A DNA stretch of 64,000 nucleotides. Origin: JARRKC01 sp963723965. Lineage in GTDB: Bacteria > Acidobacteriota > UBA6911 > RPQK01 > JAPXNP01. The position numbers were made by a program, and so were the translations under genes. The notes under the pieces are model-generated. The model had not been told where the DNA came from, did not search any database, and was given only the letters and a program-made list of their open reading frames with translations. Shown here one piece after another: positions 41,870 to 49,617 of this stretch (the first letter of the stretch is position 1; each line of letters starts with the position of its first letter). The stretch is taken from NCBI GenBank assembly GCA_963723965.1, contig CAVRSV010000001.1, positions 620,001-684,000 on the forward strand, in the 5' to 3' direction.

Positions 41870-42937
41870 GTGCGTTGGCGTTTTGGCTTTTGCCTCTGCA
41901 TCCTGCTCGTGGCGTCATCGTGCCGGTCCCTTCCGGACGAGGGCTGGGCGCAGCTCAAGGATGTCCGGTTACGCCTCCTCTCGGTCCAAGCCGACCGCTT
42001 CACTCCTGCCGAATACAGCGCGTTCGAGCGGCACTTTTCAGATATCCGCGAAGATTTCAGCCGCCTCGCAAACCAGGCGGCTCTTCTGCGTTCGGGCAGC
42101 CGAATCGCGGCGCTCGACAGCAACATCCGGGCTCTGAACGCCACCGGGGAGGCCCTGGTCAGCCAGGCCGAGAAAGCCCGCCAGAGCAAGCTCGAAGGGT
42201 TGCGCCTGGAGGCGGCGGCCCTGGAAAGCTATCTGACGACGACCGGCCCGAGTCACTACCTGCCCGAACTCCGCCAGTCATTGACGGGGACCCAGCTGCA
42301 ACTTGCGCGTCTCAAGCTCCTCATAGAACAAGGGGATGATCGATCGGCCGAGGCCGTTCTCAACGTCCTCAAGGCGTCGAATCGGGAAGTGCGCGCTCAT
42401 CTCGATGAACTGGAACGGCGATTTTCGGATCCTCATTTGCTGAGGGTCTGGTCGCGACTGTGCCGGAAGGCGATCGAGTTCTCGCGTCGAACGGATCAGC
42501 CCGTGCTGGTTATCGAGAAGTTCGACCGGAAAGCATTCCTGCTCCGGCGGGGACGGGTTTTTCGCCGGTTCTCGGTGGATCTGGGCTGGAACGGTCTGAA
42601 TGACAAGCAGAGACAGGGTGACGGTGCGACGCCGGAAGGTGAATACACGGTCACGAAAAAGAAGAGCAATGAACACACGAGCTTCCATCGGGCCCTGCTC
42701 CTCAGTTACCCGAACGAAGCGGACAAGGCGGCTTTCCAGCAGGCGCTGCGCCGTGGGGAGTTGCCGCGGGGCGCGCGGATTGGGAGCATGATCGAAATCC
42801 ACGGCGCTGGCGGAAGGGGCCAGGACTGGACGGATGGGTGCATTGCGCTGTCCAATAGAGAGATCGAGCTTCTCTACCGCGACGCCTACGTGGGGATGCC
42901 TGTCTACATAGTGGGACGATGTCAATCACTGAGATAG
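41870..42937 (+). CDS. L,D-transpeptidase lipoprotein (YkuD/YafK-like)
   Basis: About 355 residues. After GTG 41870 comes a lipoprotein signal (RFGFCLCILLVASSC, lipobox VASSC). Residues 20-200 are helical and coiled-coil-like. The C-terminal YkuD domain begins LVIEKFDRKAFLL and holds the active site IEIHGAGG, then DWTDGCIALS, with the catalytic Cys in DGC instead of HGC, as in YafK-type members. Such enzymes crosslink or tether peptidoglycan in the periplasm. Earlier TTG starts (41828, 41843) exist but would bury the signal peptide. The next transpeptidase gene overlaps it by 19 bases. Confidence 0.82.
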   Translation: MRWRFGFCLCILLVASSCRSLPDEGWAQLKDVRLRLLSVQADRFTPAEYSAFERHFSDIREDFSRLANQAALLRSGSRIAALDSNIRALNATGEALVSQAEKARQSKLEGLRLEAAALESYLTTTGPSHYLPELRQSLTGTQLQLARLKLLIEQGDDRSAEAVLNVLKASNREVRAHLDELERRFSDPHLLRVWSRLCRKAIEFSRRTDQPVLVIEKFDRKAFLLRRGRVFRRFSVDLGWNGLNDKQRQGDGATPEGEYTVTKKKSNEHTSFHRALLLSYPNEADKAAFQQALRRGELPRGARIGSMIEIHGAGGRGQDWTDGCIALSNREIELLYRDAYVGMPVYIVGRCQSLR

Positions 42938-43554
42938 CAGCTATCACCGACCGCCGCAGACGGTGGCCGACCTTCGTTCTGGTCTGGTTCACCCTGACCG
43001 GCATCGTGCTGTTGGGCGCGCTGACCGTGCAGCTCATCCGCACGCCCTCGGCTTCCGGCGATTCCGACGGGCTCCCCCCGGCCCGCAAGCTGGAGCAGCA
43101 AATCACTGCCAGGAAAGCACACGGACTGTTCATCGTCATCGACACGGCCAGCAACCGTCTCTACTTGCGTCGGGGTGACGACGTCCTTTTGGAGGCGGTC
43201 TGCTCGACCGGCAGCGGGGTTCAGTTGGTCGCAGGGGAGAAGCACTGGACCTTCCGGACTCCCCGGGGAGCCTTCCGCGTCATCAGCAAGACCCGCAATC
43301 CGATCTGGCGCAAGCCCGACTGGGCCTTTCTCGAAGAGGGTGAGCCGGTGCCCAAGCACGACCGCGACCGGTTCGAACGCGGGGTTCTCGGCGAGTACGC
43401 GCTGGGGATCGGAGATGGATACTTCATTCACGGCACTCTCTACACACGGCTTCTGGGTACGAATGTGACCCACGGCTGCATCCGGCTGGGAGCAAAGGAT
43501 CTTGCCTACCTGGCCAGGACCGTCCCCAGGGGGACCCGGGTCTATATCTTCTGA
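42919..43554 (+). CDS. L,D-transpeptidase (ErfK/YkuD), membrane-anchored
   Basis: A 211-residue protein with a single N-terminal helix (PTFVLVWFTLTGIVLLGALTV). Its YkuD domain has the active site YFIHGTLYTRLLG, then THGCIRLG, the canonical HGC. It should form or exchange L,D-crosslinks in peptidoglycan. The start overlaps the preceding transpeptidase by 19 bases, so the two enzymes are made from one message. The next gene follows after 14 bases. Confidence 0.88.
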   Translation: MSITEIAAITDRRRRWPTFVLVWFTLTGIVLLGALTVQLIRTPSASGDSDGLPPARKLEQQITARKAHGLFIVIDTASNRLYLRRGDDVLLEAVCSTGSGVQLVAGEKHWTFRTPRGAFRVISKTRNPIWRKPDWAFLEEGEPVPKHDRDRFERGVLGEYALGIGDGYFIHGTLYTRLLGTNVTHGCIRLGAKDLAYLARTVPRGTRVYIF

Positions 43555-43568
43555 GCGGGCCAAGCGAA

Positions 43569-44162
43569 ATGCGTCTGGTGATTGGGTTTGTGCTCTTGAG
43601 TCTGCTGTCGGCCCCCAATGAGGAGGCGCCGACGCCGGCGCGCTTGTCGGCCCGTCTGGAACTGATGCGTCAGGGCGGAGTCTTCCTCGAGAGTACGGAC
43701 GATGCTCTCGAGGTGTATGCCGGCGGGTGGAAGGTGCAGCGCATCCCCGCGAGGATCCTGGAGATCAGCCGGGGCAAGTCGGTGGCGGCGGGGCAGGTTC
43801 GCGAACTGGTTCCGCTGGTGCCGGTGCCGGCCGTGATCATCGACAGCGAGGAGGTGGCCGCCGATGCAGGCGACACGAATGCGGACGTTTCGACTCTCGA
43901 TCAGATCATCGGAGTCGACAAGATGCCCGATTCGTACCTCGTCTATTTCGACGACGGATCCATCTGGATCGTGAATCCCGGTAGCTGGTTCGGGATATCC
44001 CGGATCTGGAGGAAGGGAAAGCTCCAGTTCCAGGTGGCCCGACAACTGGCCGATCAGGTCATCGGAAGGGACGGGCTCCGGCTCTCCTTCCTGACCATGG
44101 ACGAGGCTTCCGCCCGGCATCTGTACTGGATCCTCGAGGAGGGGTTGCCAGTGCTTCAGTAG
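43569..44162 (+). CDS. Exported protein of unknown function, third gene of the transpeptidase operon
   Basis: I do not recognise this 197-residue protein. A short signal-like start (MRLVIGFVLLSLLSAP) is followed by a mixed alpha/beta sequence with an acidic middle (VAADAGDTNADVSTLD) and aromatic strands (SYLVYFDDGSIWIVNPGSWF). There are no Cys pairs or catalytic motifs. It lies 14 bases after the second L,D-transpeptidase and six before modA. By position it may help the transpeptidases in the periplasm. Confidence 0.65.
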   Translation: MRLVIGFVLLSLLSAPNEEAPTPARLSARLELMRQGGVFLESTDDALEVYAGGWKVQRIPARILEISRGKSVAAGQVRELVPLVPVPAVIIDSEEVAADAGDTNADVSTLDQIIGVDKMPDSYLVYFDDGSIWIVNPGSWFGISRIWRKGKLQFQVARQLADQVIGRDGLRLSFLTMDEASARHLYWILEEGLPVLQ

Positions 44163-44168
44163 AGCTGC

Positions 44169-44978
44169 ATGCCGATATCCACGACCCGGGTTGGACTCAT
44201 TCTCGGTGTTCTGTTGACGGGGGCCAGTCTGCTGCTGTCCTGCGGGTCCTCTGTGCGTCGATCCGGCGATCGCACGCTGGTGGTCTTCGCAGCTGCCAGC
44301 ACCACGAACGCCGTCAAGGAGATCGCGTCGGCTTTCGAGGCATCAAGCGGGCTGCGGATCTACTGCAACTTTGCCTCCTCGTCGGCCCTCGCTCGTCAGA
44401 TCCTCGCCGGTGCCGACGCCGACCTTTTCTTTTCGGCCAATCTGCAGTGGGTGGAAGCGCTGCAGGAACGGGGCGAGGTAGCCCAAGCCGTGGAGTTGGT
44501 CGGCAATACCCTGGTCGCCGTCGTGCCGAAGGCGACGCAACAGGCGCCCGAGGGTCCCGCCGATCTTCTCTCCCCCCGTGTCCGCCGGATCAGCATCGGT
44601 GAGCCCAATTCGGTGCCGGCGGGCATCTATGCGAAGAAGGCCCTGACCGCGCTGGGCCTGTGGGACGCAGTGGCACCCCGGCTGGTCTTCAGCTTCGACG
44701 TCCGTCAGGCGCTCGCCTACGTCGAAACGAGGGAGGTGGACGCCGGTCTCGTCTACGCAACGGATGCCGCCATCAGCCCGGACGTGCGTGTGGCGTTCTC
44801 CTTCGATCCCGCTCTGTCGGGTCCCATACGCTACCCGCTGGTTCTCCTGAAGCGGTCGCGTCCCCGGGCCCGGGAACTCTTTCGCTTCTTCTCCACTCCG
44901 AAAGCAACCGGGATTCTCGAGCGCTACGGCTTCCAGCCGCTTCAGCCGCCACATGACCGGCAAAGCGGTGGGAACTGA
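44169..44978 (+). CDS. modA: Molybdate-binding lipoprotein ModA
   Basis: A 269-residue binding protein with a lipobox (LLLSC near residue 22). The mature start TLVVFAAASTTNAVKEIASAF is the ModA signature; the Ser/Thr residues of AAAST coordinate the oxyanion. Further landmarks are FASSSALARQI, GNTLVAVVP and VDAGLVYATDA. It captures molybdate or tungstate and delivers it to ModB. It heads modABC. Confidence 0.92.
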   Translation: MPISTTRVGLILGVLLTGASLLLSCGSSVRRSGDRTLVVFAAASTTNAVKEIASAFEASSGLRIYCNFASSSALARQILAGADADLFFSANLQWVEALQERGEVAQAVELVGNTLVAVVPKATQQAPEGPADLLSPRVRRISIGEPNSVPAGIYAKKALTALGLWDAVAPRLVFSFDVRQALAYVETREVDAGLVYATDAAISPDVRVAFSFDPALSGPIRYPLVLLKRSRPRARELFRFFSTPKATGILERYGFQPLQPPHDRQSGGN

Positions 44979-45037
44979 GCCTTATTCCCCGGTTCCGTTG
45001 CATTTCGCGGCTTGCTTCTGAAAAGATTGTCGGACCG

Positions 45038-45724
45038 ATGTTTACGGGTGAGGAGTGGGATGCGATCGAGCTCAGTCTCTGGGTGGCAACCTGGGCGGTG
45101 ACGGCCAGTCTGCCGCTGGCTATTCCTTTGGGATACGGGCTGGCCCGGTGGAAGGGACGCAGCAAGTGGCTGGTGGAGACCCTCGTCAATCTCCCCCTGG
45201 TCCTGCCACCGGTCGTGACCGGTTATGTGCTGCTTCTGCTGTTCGGAGGTGCGGGACCCATCGGCGGACCGCTCGAACGCTGGTTCGGAATCCAGATCGC
45301 CTTTTCGTGGGCGGGGGCGGCGCTGGCGGCCGCAGTGGTGAGCTTTCCGTTGATGGTTCGGGCCGTTCGGATCGCCTTTGCCGGTGTGGACGAGCGTCTG
45401 GAGGGCGTGGCCCGCACGCTCGGCTCGAGCCCCCTGGACACCTTCCTGTCGGTGAGCCTGCCCCTCGCGCTGCAGGGCGTTCTGGCGGGCTCCATTCTGG
45501 CCTTTGCCCGCAGTCTGGGGGAATTCGGAGCGACCATCATGCTGGCCGGCAACATCCCCGGAAGGACCCAGACCATACCCACCGCTGTCTTTTCCCTGGT
45601 CCAGACGCCTGGCGGCGTCTCCCGGAGCGGACGTCTGGTTCTGGTTTCGGTGCTTCTTGCATGTGTCACCCTGGCCATCAGCGAGATCCTCGAACGCAGG
45701 CAATACAGACGTGAGTCAGCTTAG
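45038..45724 (+). CDS. modB: Molybdate ABC transporter permease ModB
   Basis: A 228-residue permease with five to six helices. The family start FTGEEWDAIELSLWVA is followed by VNLPLVLPPVVTGYVLL and the EAA-type loop GVARTLGSSPLDTFLSVSLP, then ARSLGEFGATIMLAGNIPG, all characteristic of ModB. It lies 59 bases after modA and overlaps modC by 14 bases. Confidence 0.95.
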   Translation: MFTGEEWDAIELSLWVATWAVTASLPLAIPLGYGLARWKGRSKWLVETLVNLPLVLPPVVTGYVLLLLFGGAGPIGGPLERWFGIQIAFSWAGAALAAAVVSFPLMVRAVRIAFAGVDERLEGVARTLGSSPLDTFLSVSLPLALQGVLAGSILAFARSLGEFGATIMLAGNIPGRTQTIPTAVFSLVQTPGGVSRSGRLVLVSVLLACVTLAISEILERRQYRRESA

Positions 45725-46385
45725 CTTTCGCGCCATCCACTCCTATCCGGGCGGGTTCGAGCTCGAGTTGGGCTTTGAGACCAACCGCCTGGTCACCGCG
45801 ATCTACGGGCCGTCGGGGAGCGGCAAGACCACGATCCTGGAAATGCTGGCGGGCCTCAAGCATCCGCGACAGGGCTACATGCAGCTCAGGGGGCGGGTTC
45901 TTCTCGACACCGACGCCGGGGTGTGCGTTCCCACCCAGAGACGGGGTGTGGGAATGGTCTTCCAGGATCAATTGCTGTTCCCCCACTACTCGGTGCAGGG
46001 GAACCTGCGCTATGGGGAGAGGCGGCGGCGTGGATCGGCGAATCACGTGACTTTCGACCGCGTCGTCGAGGTACTGGAACTGCATGGTCTGCTCCACCGA
46101 TCCCCCCGAAATCTTTCAGGAGGCGAGCGGCAGCGTGTGGCGCTGGGGCGGGCTCTGCTGAGCAGTCCGGTTCTACTTCTGCTGGACGAACCGTTGACCG
46201 GTCTCGACGAGGAGCTGAAGGGCCGCGTGCTGGACTATATCCGCAAAGCCATCGGAGAGTGGCAGATTCCGACTCTTCTGGTGGCCCACGACGTTCAGGA
46301 GGTGAAGCGGCTCGCGGACTGGGTCATCTCCATCCGGGACGGCAAGGTCGTTCGGGAGGGATCCCCGGAGGAATTCCAGAGTTGA
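45711..46385 (+). CDS. modC: Molybdate ABC transporter ATPase ModC, short form
   Basis: A 224-residue ATPase with Walker A YGPSGSGKTT, Q-loop VFQDQLLFPHYSV, signature NLSGGERQR, Walker B LLLLDEP and H-loop LVAHD. It starts at GTG 45711 inside modB. It ends shortly after the nucleotide-binding domain, whereas classic ModC is about 350 residues and carries a C-terminal molybdate-sensing TOBE domain. So there should be no transinhibition by cytosolic molybdate. No frameshifted TOBE remnant was seen in the 18 bases before the convergent gene. Confidence 0.9.
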   Translation: MSQLSFRAIHSYPGGFELELGFETNRLVTAIYGPSGSGKTTILEMLAGLKHPRQGYMQLRGRVLLDTDAGVCVPTQRRGVGMVFQDQLLFPHYSVQGNLRYGERRRRGSANHVTFDRVVEVLELHGLLHRSPRNLSGGERQRVALGRALLSSPVLLLLDEPLTGLDEELKGRVLDYIRKAIGEWQIPTLLVAHDVQEVKRLADWVISIRDGKVVREGSPEEFQS

Positions 46386-46403
46386 CTCCGCCCCCAATGC
46401 CGG

Positions 46404-48155
46404 CTAGCTCAGCTCGTCGGCGTCATCCTCGTCGGACCCGATAAGCCTCATCCAGTTCTGCCGGGGCTCCTGCGGCAGCTTCCCGAGCAGTTCCCGGTGT
46501 CGGGCCAGATAGTGCAGCAGGCGGTAAGTGACGTTCATCGAAGCTTGGCGGACGCCTTTGGAGGTCCAGATCCCGGTCACGCGAACGCAGAATGCCACGG
46601 TGGGTCGCGAGACCGGTGCATAGCCGACGTAATTCGTGTGGTAGCCGAGACCGGGCGTCGAGGCGGTGCCCGTCTTCATGGCGACCCGGAAATCACCCGG
46701 TTCGACGCCGTGTGCCGTCCCTCCCCACTCGACCACCGATCGCATGGCGTCCCTCAGGATGGGCAGCCAATCCCGGTCGAGGATCTGAAGGCCGGCTTCG
46801 TGGCGGGCGGGCTCGGGATTCGAGACACCGAGCAGGCCGTCCCGCGACGAGAACAGCGTCGGCTCGGGAAGTCGGCCGCCGTTGGCAAAGACCGCGGCGA
46901 TCAGGGCCCCATGCAGGGGAGTGATCTCGCTCTCTTCCAGGCCGATGGACAGATCCGCGAGAGACCGGTCGTCGTAACGCTTGCGGAGGAGTCTCCCGAA
47001 CTTCATTCCCCATTTGTCCGCTCGTCCGAAGCCGAACAGGCGCAACTCCGAGGTCAGAGCCGCCGCACCGACTTCCACTCCAAGATCGGCGAAGGCAATG
47101 TTGCAGCTGATGGCCATCGCCTGGTTGAGGCCCTTGAGCCTTCCGGCCGGGTAAGGACAATAGAGGAAGTCACCCGCGAACCGCTCGGCTCCGGTACAGA
47201 TGGTTCTGGCAATTTCCTTGTCCGGATCGACGCCGGCCCTCAGGGCGCCCGTGGTCGTGATCAGTTTCGAGATGGACGCCGGCTCCCGGAGCTCCCGGAA
47301 GGCCGGATCGACGCCCTTCCGGCGAGAACGGCGGTCTGAAACCGCGGCGAGGATCTCCCCCGTATCCGGATCGACCAACACGATGCTCCCGCGATAGCCC
47401 CGCAGTGCCCGCGCCGCGATCTGACTCAACTCGAGATCGAGGCTGAGGCGCACGCTGGGAGCCGGATTCCCGTCGAGGGCGGTTTCGATCGTGGTGACGG
47501 GAAGAAGCCTGGTATCGATTCCGTCCAGGAAGCGGACCTCGTTGTCGGTGGTGATCCAGCCGAGCGGAGTTCCCCGACGATCCTGCACGATCGCCCGGGC
47601 ATCCTTCGCCAGAGCGCCCAGCACGCGATCGATGCGTCGCCCGAGCGGGCCGTTTCGAAAGGGCTCGGCCGTGGCGGCGAGAACCTTCCGGCTCTGGTCG
47701 GGATGGCCGAGTTCCAGGAGGGCGGCGGAGCGGTAGAGGCGCGCGCAGGGAATTCCGGCCTCTTCGGCGAGCAGAGCCAGCCTGCGGCACTCGACGTAGT
47801 GCTTCTTCACGAGTGCCCGATGCAGCAGCAGGCGGATCGGATATTCACGCAGGTAGGAGCGGACCCGGTCATCGAGGTGCGGCAGCGGATCCTCCGTTGC
47901 CAGAGCCTGGCAGATGAGGATTGCCGCGGGGACGTCCCGCGCTGCCCAACGGGAGTCCGCCAGCTCCGTCAGCAGGCGATAGGCCTCGCCTGTGCGGCCG
48001 GCCAACAGATCCAGATAGGCGCGGCTGCGGGAGAGGGAAGCGTCCAGCGCGGCGCTGAGGGCCAGCAGTGCGACGAGACAAAGCGGTGGAAGTGCCCACA
48101 ACCCCCAGCGTCTCGGATCGAGATATCGTCGCCTCCCTCTGCCGGGTGATCGCAC
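46404..48155 (-). CDS. Penicillin-binding transpeptidase with helical N-terminal domain
   Basis: A 583-residue protein. One N-terminal membrane helix (LWALPPLCLVALLALSAAL) is followed by 150 residues of TPR-like helices (AYRLLTELADSRWAARDVP). Residues 240-560 are a transpeptidase domain with Ser294-I-S-Lys297 (ASISK), Ser350-C-Asn (SCN) and Lys494-T-G (KTGTAS). Class B PBPs crosslink peptidoglycan in the periplasm. The usual PBP dimerisation domain seems to be replaced by the helical repeat, and the acylation motif lacks the common STFK context. GTG 48155 has GGGGAG upstream. It converges with modC. Confidence 0.82.
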   Translation of the reverse strand: MRSPGRGRRRYLDPRRWGLWALPPLCLVALLALSAALDASLSRSRAYLDLLAGRTGEAYRLLTELADSRWAARDVPAAILICQALATEDPLPHLDDRVRSYLREYPIRLLLHRALVKKHYVECRRLALLAEEAGIPCARLYRSAALLELGHPDQSRKVLAATAEPFRNGPLGRRIDRVLGALAKDARAIVQDRRGTPLGWITTDNEVRFLDGIDTRLLPVTTIETALDGNPAPSVRLSLDLELSQIAARALRGYRGSIVLVDPDTGEILAAVSDRRSRRKGVDPAFRELREPASISKLITTTGALRAGVDPDKEIARTICTGAERFAGDFLYCPYPAGRLKGLNQAMAISCNIAFADLGVEVGAAALTSELRLFGFGRADKWGMKFGRLLRKRYDDRSLADLSIGLEESEITPLHGALIAAVFANGGRLPEPTLFSSRDGLLGVSNPEPARHEAGLQILDRDWLPILRDAMRSVVEWGGTAHGVEPGDFRVAMKTGTASTPGLGYHTNYVGYAPVSRPTVAFCVRVTGIWTSKGVRQASMNVTYRLLHYLARHRELLGKLPQEPRQNWMRLIGSDEDDADELS

Positions 48156-48345
48156 TCGCTTGCTCCCCCTCTTCTTCTTTCCCCAGGTCTGTCACCCGGA
48201 ACTTTGGAGAGAACTCTACGGATCCTGCGGATCGCAATCAAGTCCCTCAGTTTGTGATTGTCGTCATTGAAACTCTGATTCTGGGTGCTTACCATCACGG
48301 ACTATCAGGAATTCCGGACTTGGATTCCGGGAAGGAGGAGCAGGC

Positions 48346-48693
48346 GTGGACGATAGAAGACACTTCCAGCGATGGGAATGCAGCGTCCCGTGCCGATTTT
48401 CGATCTCCGGACATGCGTTTCAAGGGTGCGTGGTCAATCTCTCCTTCAATGGGGCGCGCGTGGAGGCCGACGGTGCGACTCCGGCGGTCGATTCGCGAGT
48501 GATGGCGACGCTCAACCCGGGCGGGGACGGGGAGGATGTGGAGATTCCGGCCCGCGTGATCTATGCCACGGAAGATTGCTACGGTTTGTTGTTCGAGGAT
48601 TCGAGAGAAGAACTCGTGCGCAAACTGATGCCCTTCTTTCGAGCGCAGATCGATGAACCGGATCCGGGCCTGGAATTGGACGAAGCATCCTGA
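48346..48693 (+). CDS. PilZ domain protein
   Basis: A 115-residue single-domain protein. The c-di-GMP-binding signature is visible as DRRHFQRWE, weaker than the usual RxxxR, and NLSFNGARV, the (D/N)xSxxG motif. It may act as a c-di-GMP receiver for motility, polysaccharide or adhesion. It starts at GTG 48346 with GAAGGAGGAG upstream, one of the best ribosome sites in the window. It is followed by the thioredoxin gene, which has its own -10 box. Confidence 0.85.
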   Translation: MDDRRHFQRWECSVPCRFSISGHAFQGCVVNLSFNGARVEADGATPAVDSRVMATLNPGGDGEDVEIPARVIYATEDCYGLLFEDSREELVRKLMPFFRAQIDEPDPGLELDEAS

Positions 48694-48711
48694 AGCTCCG
48701 CGGCCGGGCTG

Positions 48712-48717
48712 TATAAT
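48712..48717 (+). promoter_or_regulatory. -10 box (TATAAT) before the thioredoxin-TPR gene
   Basis: A perfect TATAAT ends six bases before ATG 48724, so the expected start point falls at the A of the ATG. There is no Shine-Dalgarno between them. The -35 is poor. Confidence 0.5.
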
Positions 48718-48723
48718 CACCCT

Positions 48724-49593
48724 ATGGCGACACAACACGCCCAATGGGTGATCGAGGTTGACGAACAGCAGTTTCCCAGTCAGGTCATCGAGCGCAGTCG
48801 AGAGCTCCCCGTTCTGGTGGATTTCTGGGCGGAATGGTGTGCGCCCTGCCGCATGCTCGGCCCGATGCTGGAGCGGCTGGCCGAGGAGTTTCAGGGCGCC
48901 TTTCTACTGGCCAAGGTCGATACGGAGGGGGCGCCCGCACTCGCCCAGGCCTTCCAGATTCGCAGCATTCCCTATGTGGTGATGTTCAAGGACGGAAAGC
49001 CCGTCGACGCGTTCGTCGGGGCCCTGCCGGAACCCGAACTGCGTCAGTTCATCCAGCAGTATTGCACGACCGAGACGGACGAACTCGCCCGGCAGGGTGA
49101 ACAGCGGCTCGAAGCCGGAAAGATCGCTGAGGCCGAGCAGTTGTTCCAGCGTGCTCTTGGGGACCAGCCGGAGCATCCCGCGGCCATGCTGGGCCTCGCC
49201 GAAGTCGCCTTCCGCAAGGATGACTTCGAGGAAGCGGAGAGGCTCCTGAGCCGGGTCCTTCCCGTCGACGGTGCCGGGGAGAAGCTGGATCGCCTGCGGG
49301 CCAGGATCCGATTCCGACGCGAGGCCCTCGAGCTGGGACCCCTCGAAGAGGCGCGTCGGAAGCAGGCCGAAGAGCCGGATGACTTGGAGAGGACCTACGC
49401 CTTAGCCGTCTGTCTGGTGGACTCCGGCGCCTACGAGGAGGCTCTCGAACTGTTCCTGCAGATTGTGAAGAGGGATCGGAAGTTCCGGGATGATGGAGCG
49501 CGCAAGGCGATGGTAGACGTCTTCCCCATCGTCGGGATCCGTTCCCCTCTGGCCGAGAAGATTCGCAGCCGGTTGTCGGCGCTTCTCTTCTGA
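48724..49593 (+). CDS. Thioredoxin-TPR protein (CnoX/YbbN-like)
   Basis: A 289-residue protein. Residues 5-115 are a thioredoxin domain with the active site WCAPCRMLGP and the cis-Pro segment IRSIPYVVMF. Residues 120-289 are TPR repeats (EQRLEAGKIAEAEQLFQRAL, GLAEVAFRKDDFEEAERLL). In E. coli CnoX this layout is a redox-regulated holdase that works with GroEL; there the active site is SxxC, while here both Cys are present and so it may also reduce disulfides. A TATAAT six bases upstream suggests a leaderless transcript. Confidence 0.9.
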   Translation: MATQHAQWVIEVDEQQFPSQVIERSRELPVLVDFWAEWCAPCRMLGPMLERLAEEFQGAFLLAKVDTEGAPALAQAFQIRSIPYVVMFKDGKPVDAFVGALPEPELRQFIQQYCTTETDELARQGEQRLEAGKIAEAEQLFQRALGDQPEHPAAMLGLAEVAFRKDDFEEAERLLSRVLPVDGAGEKLDRLRARIRFRREALELGPLEEARRKQAEEPDDLERTYALAVCLVDSGAYEEALELFLQIVKRDRKFRDDGARKAMVDVFPIVGIRSPLAEKIRSRLSALLF

Positions 49594-49617
49594 GGCGACC
49601 CGGGCCGGAGGCCGCCG

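Noticed and set aside
46386..46403. A frameshifted TOBE remnant downstream of modC
   Set aside because: Only 18 bases separate modC from the convergent PBP gene, so there is no room for a lost domain.
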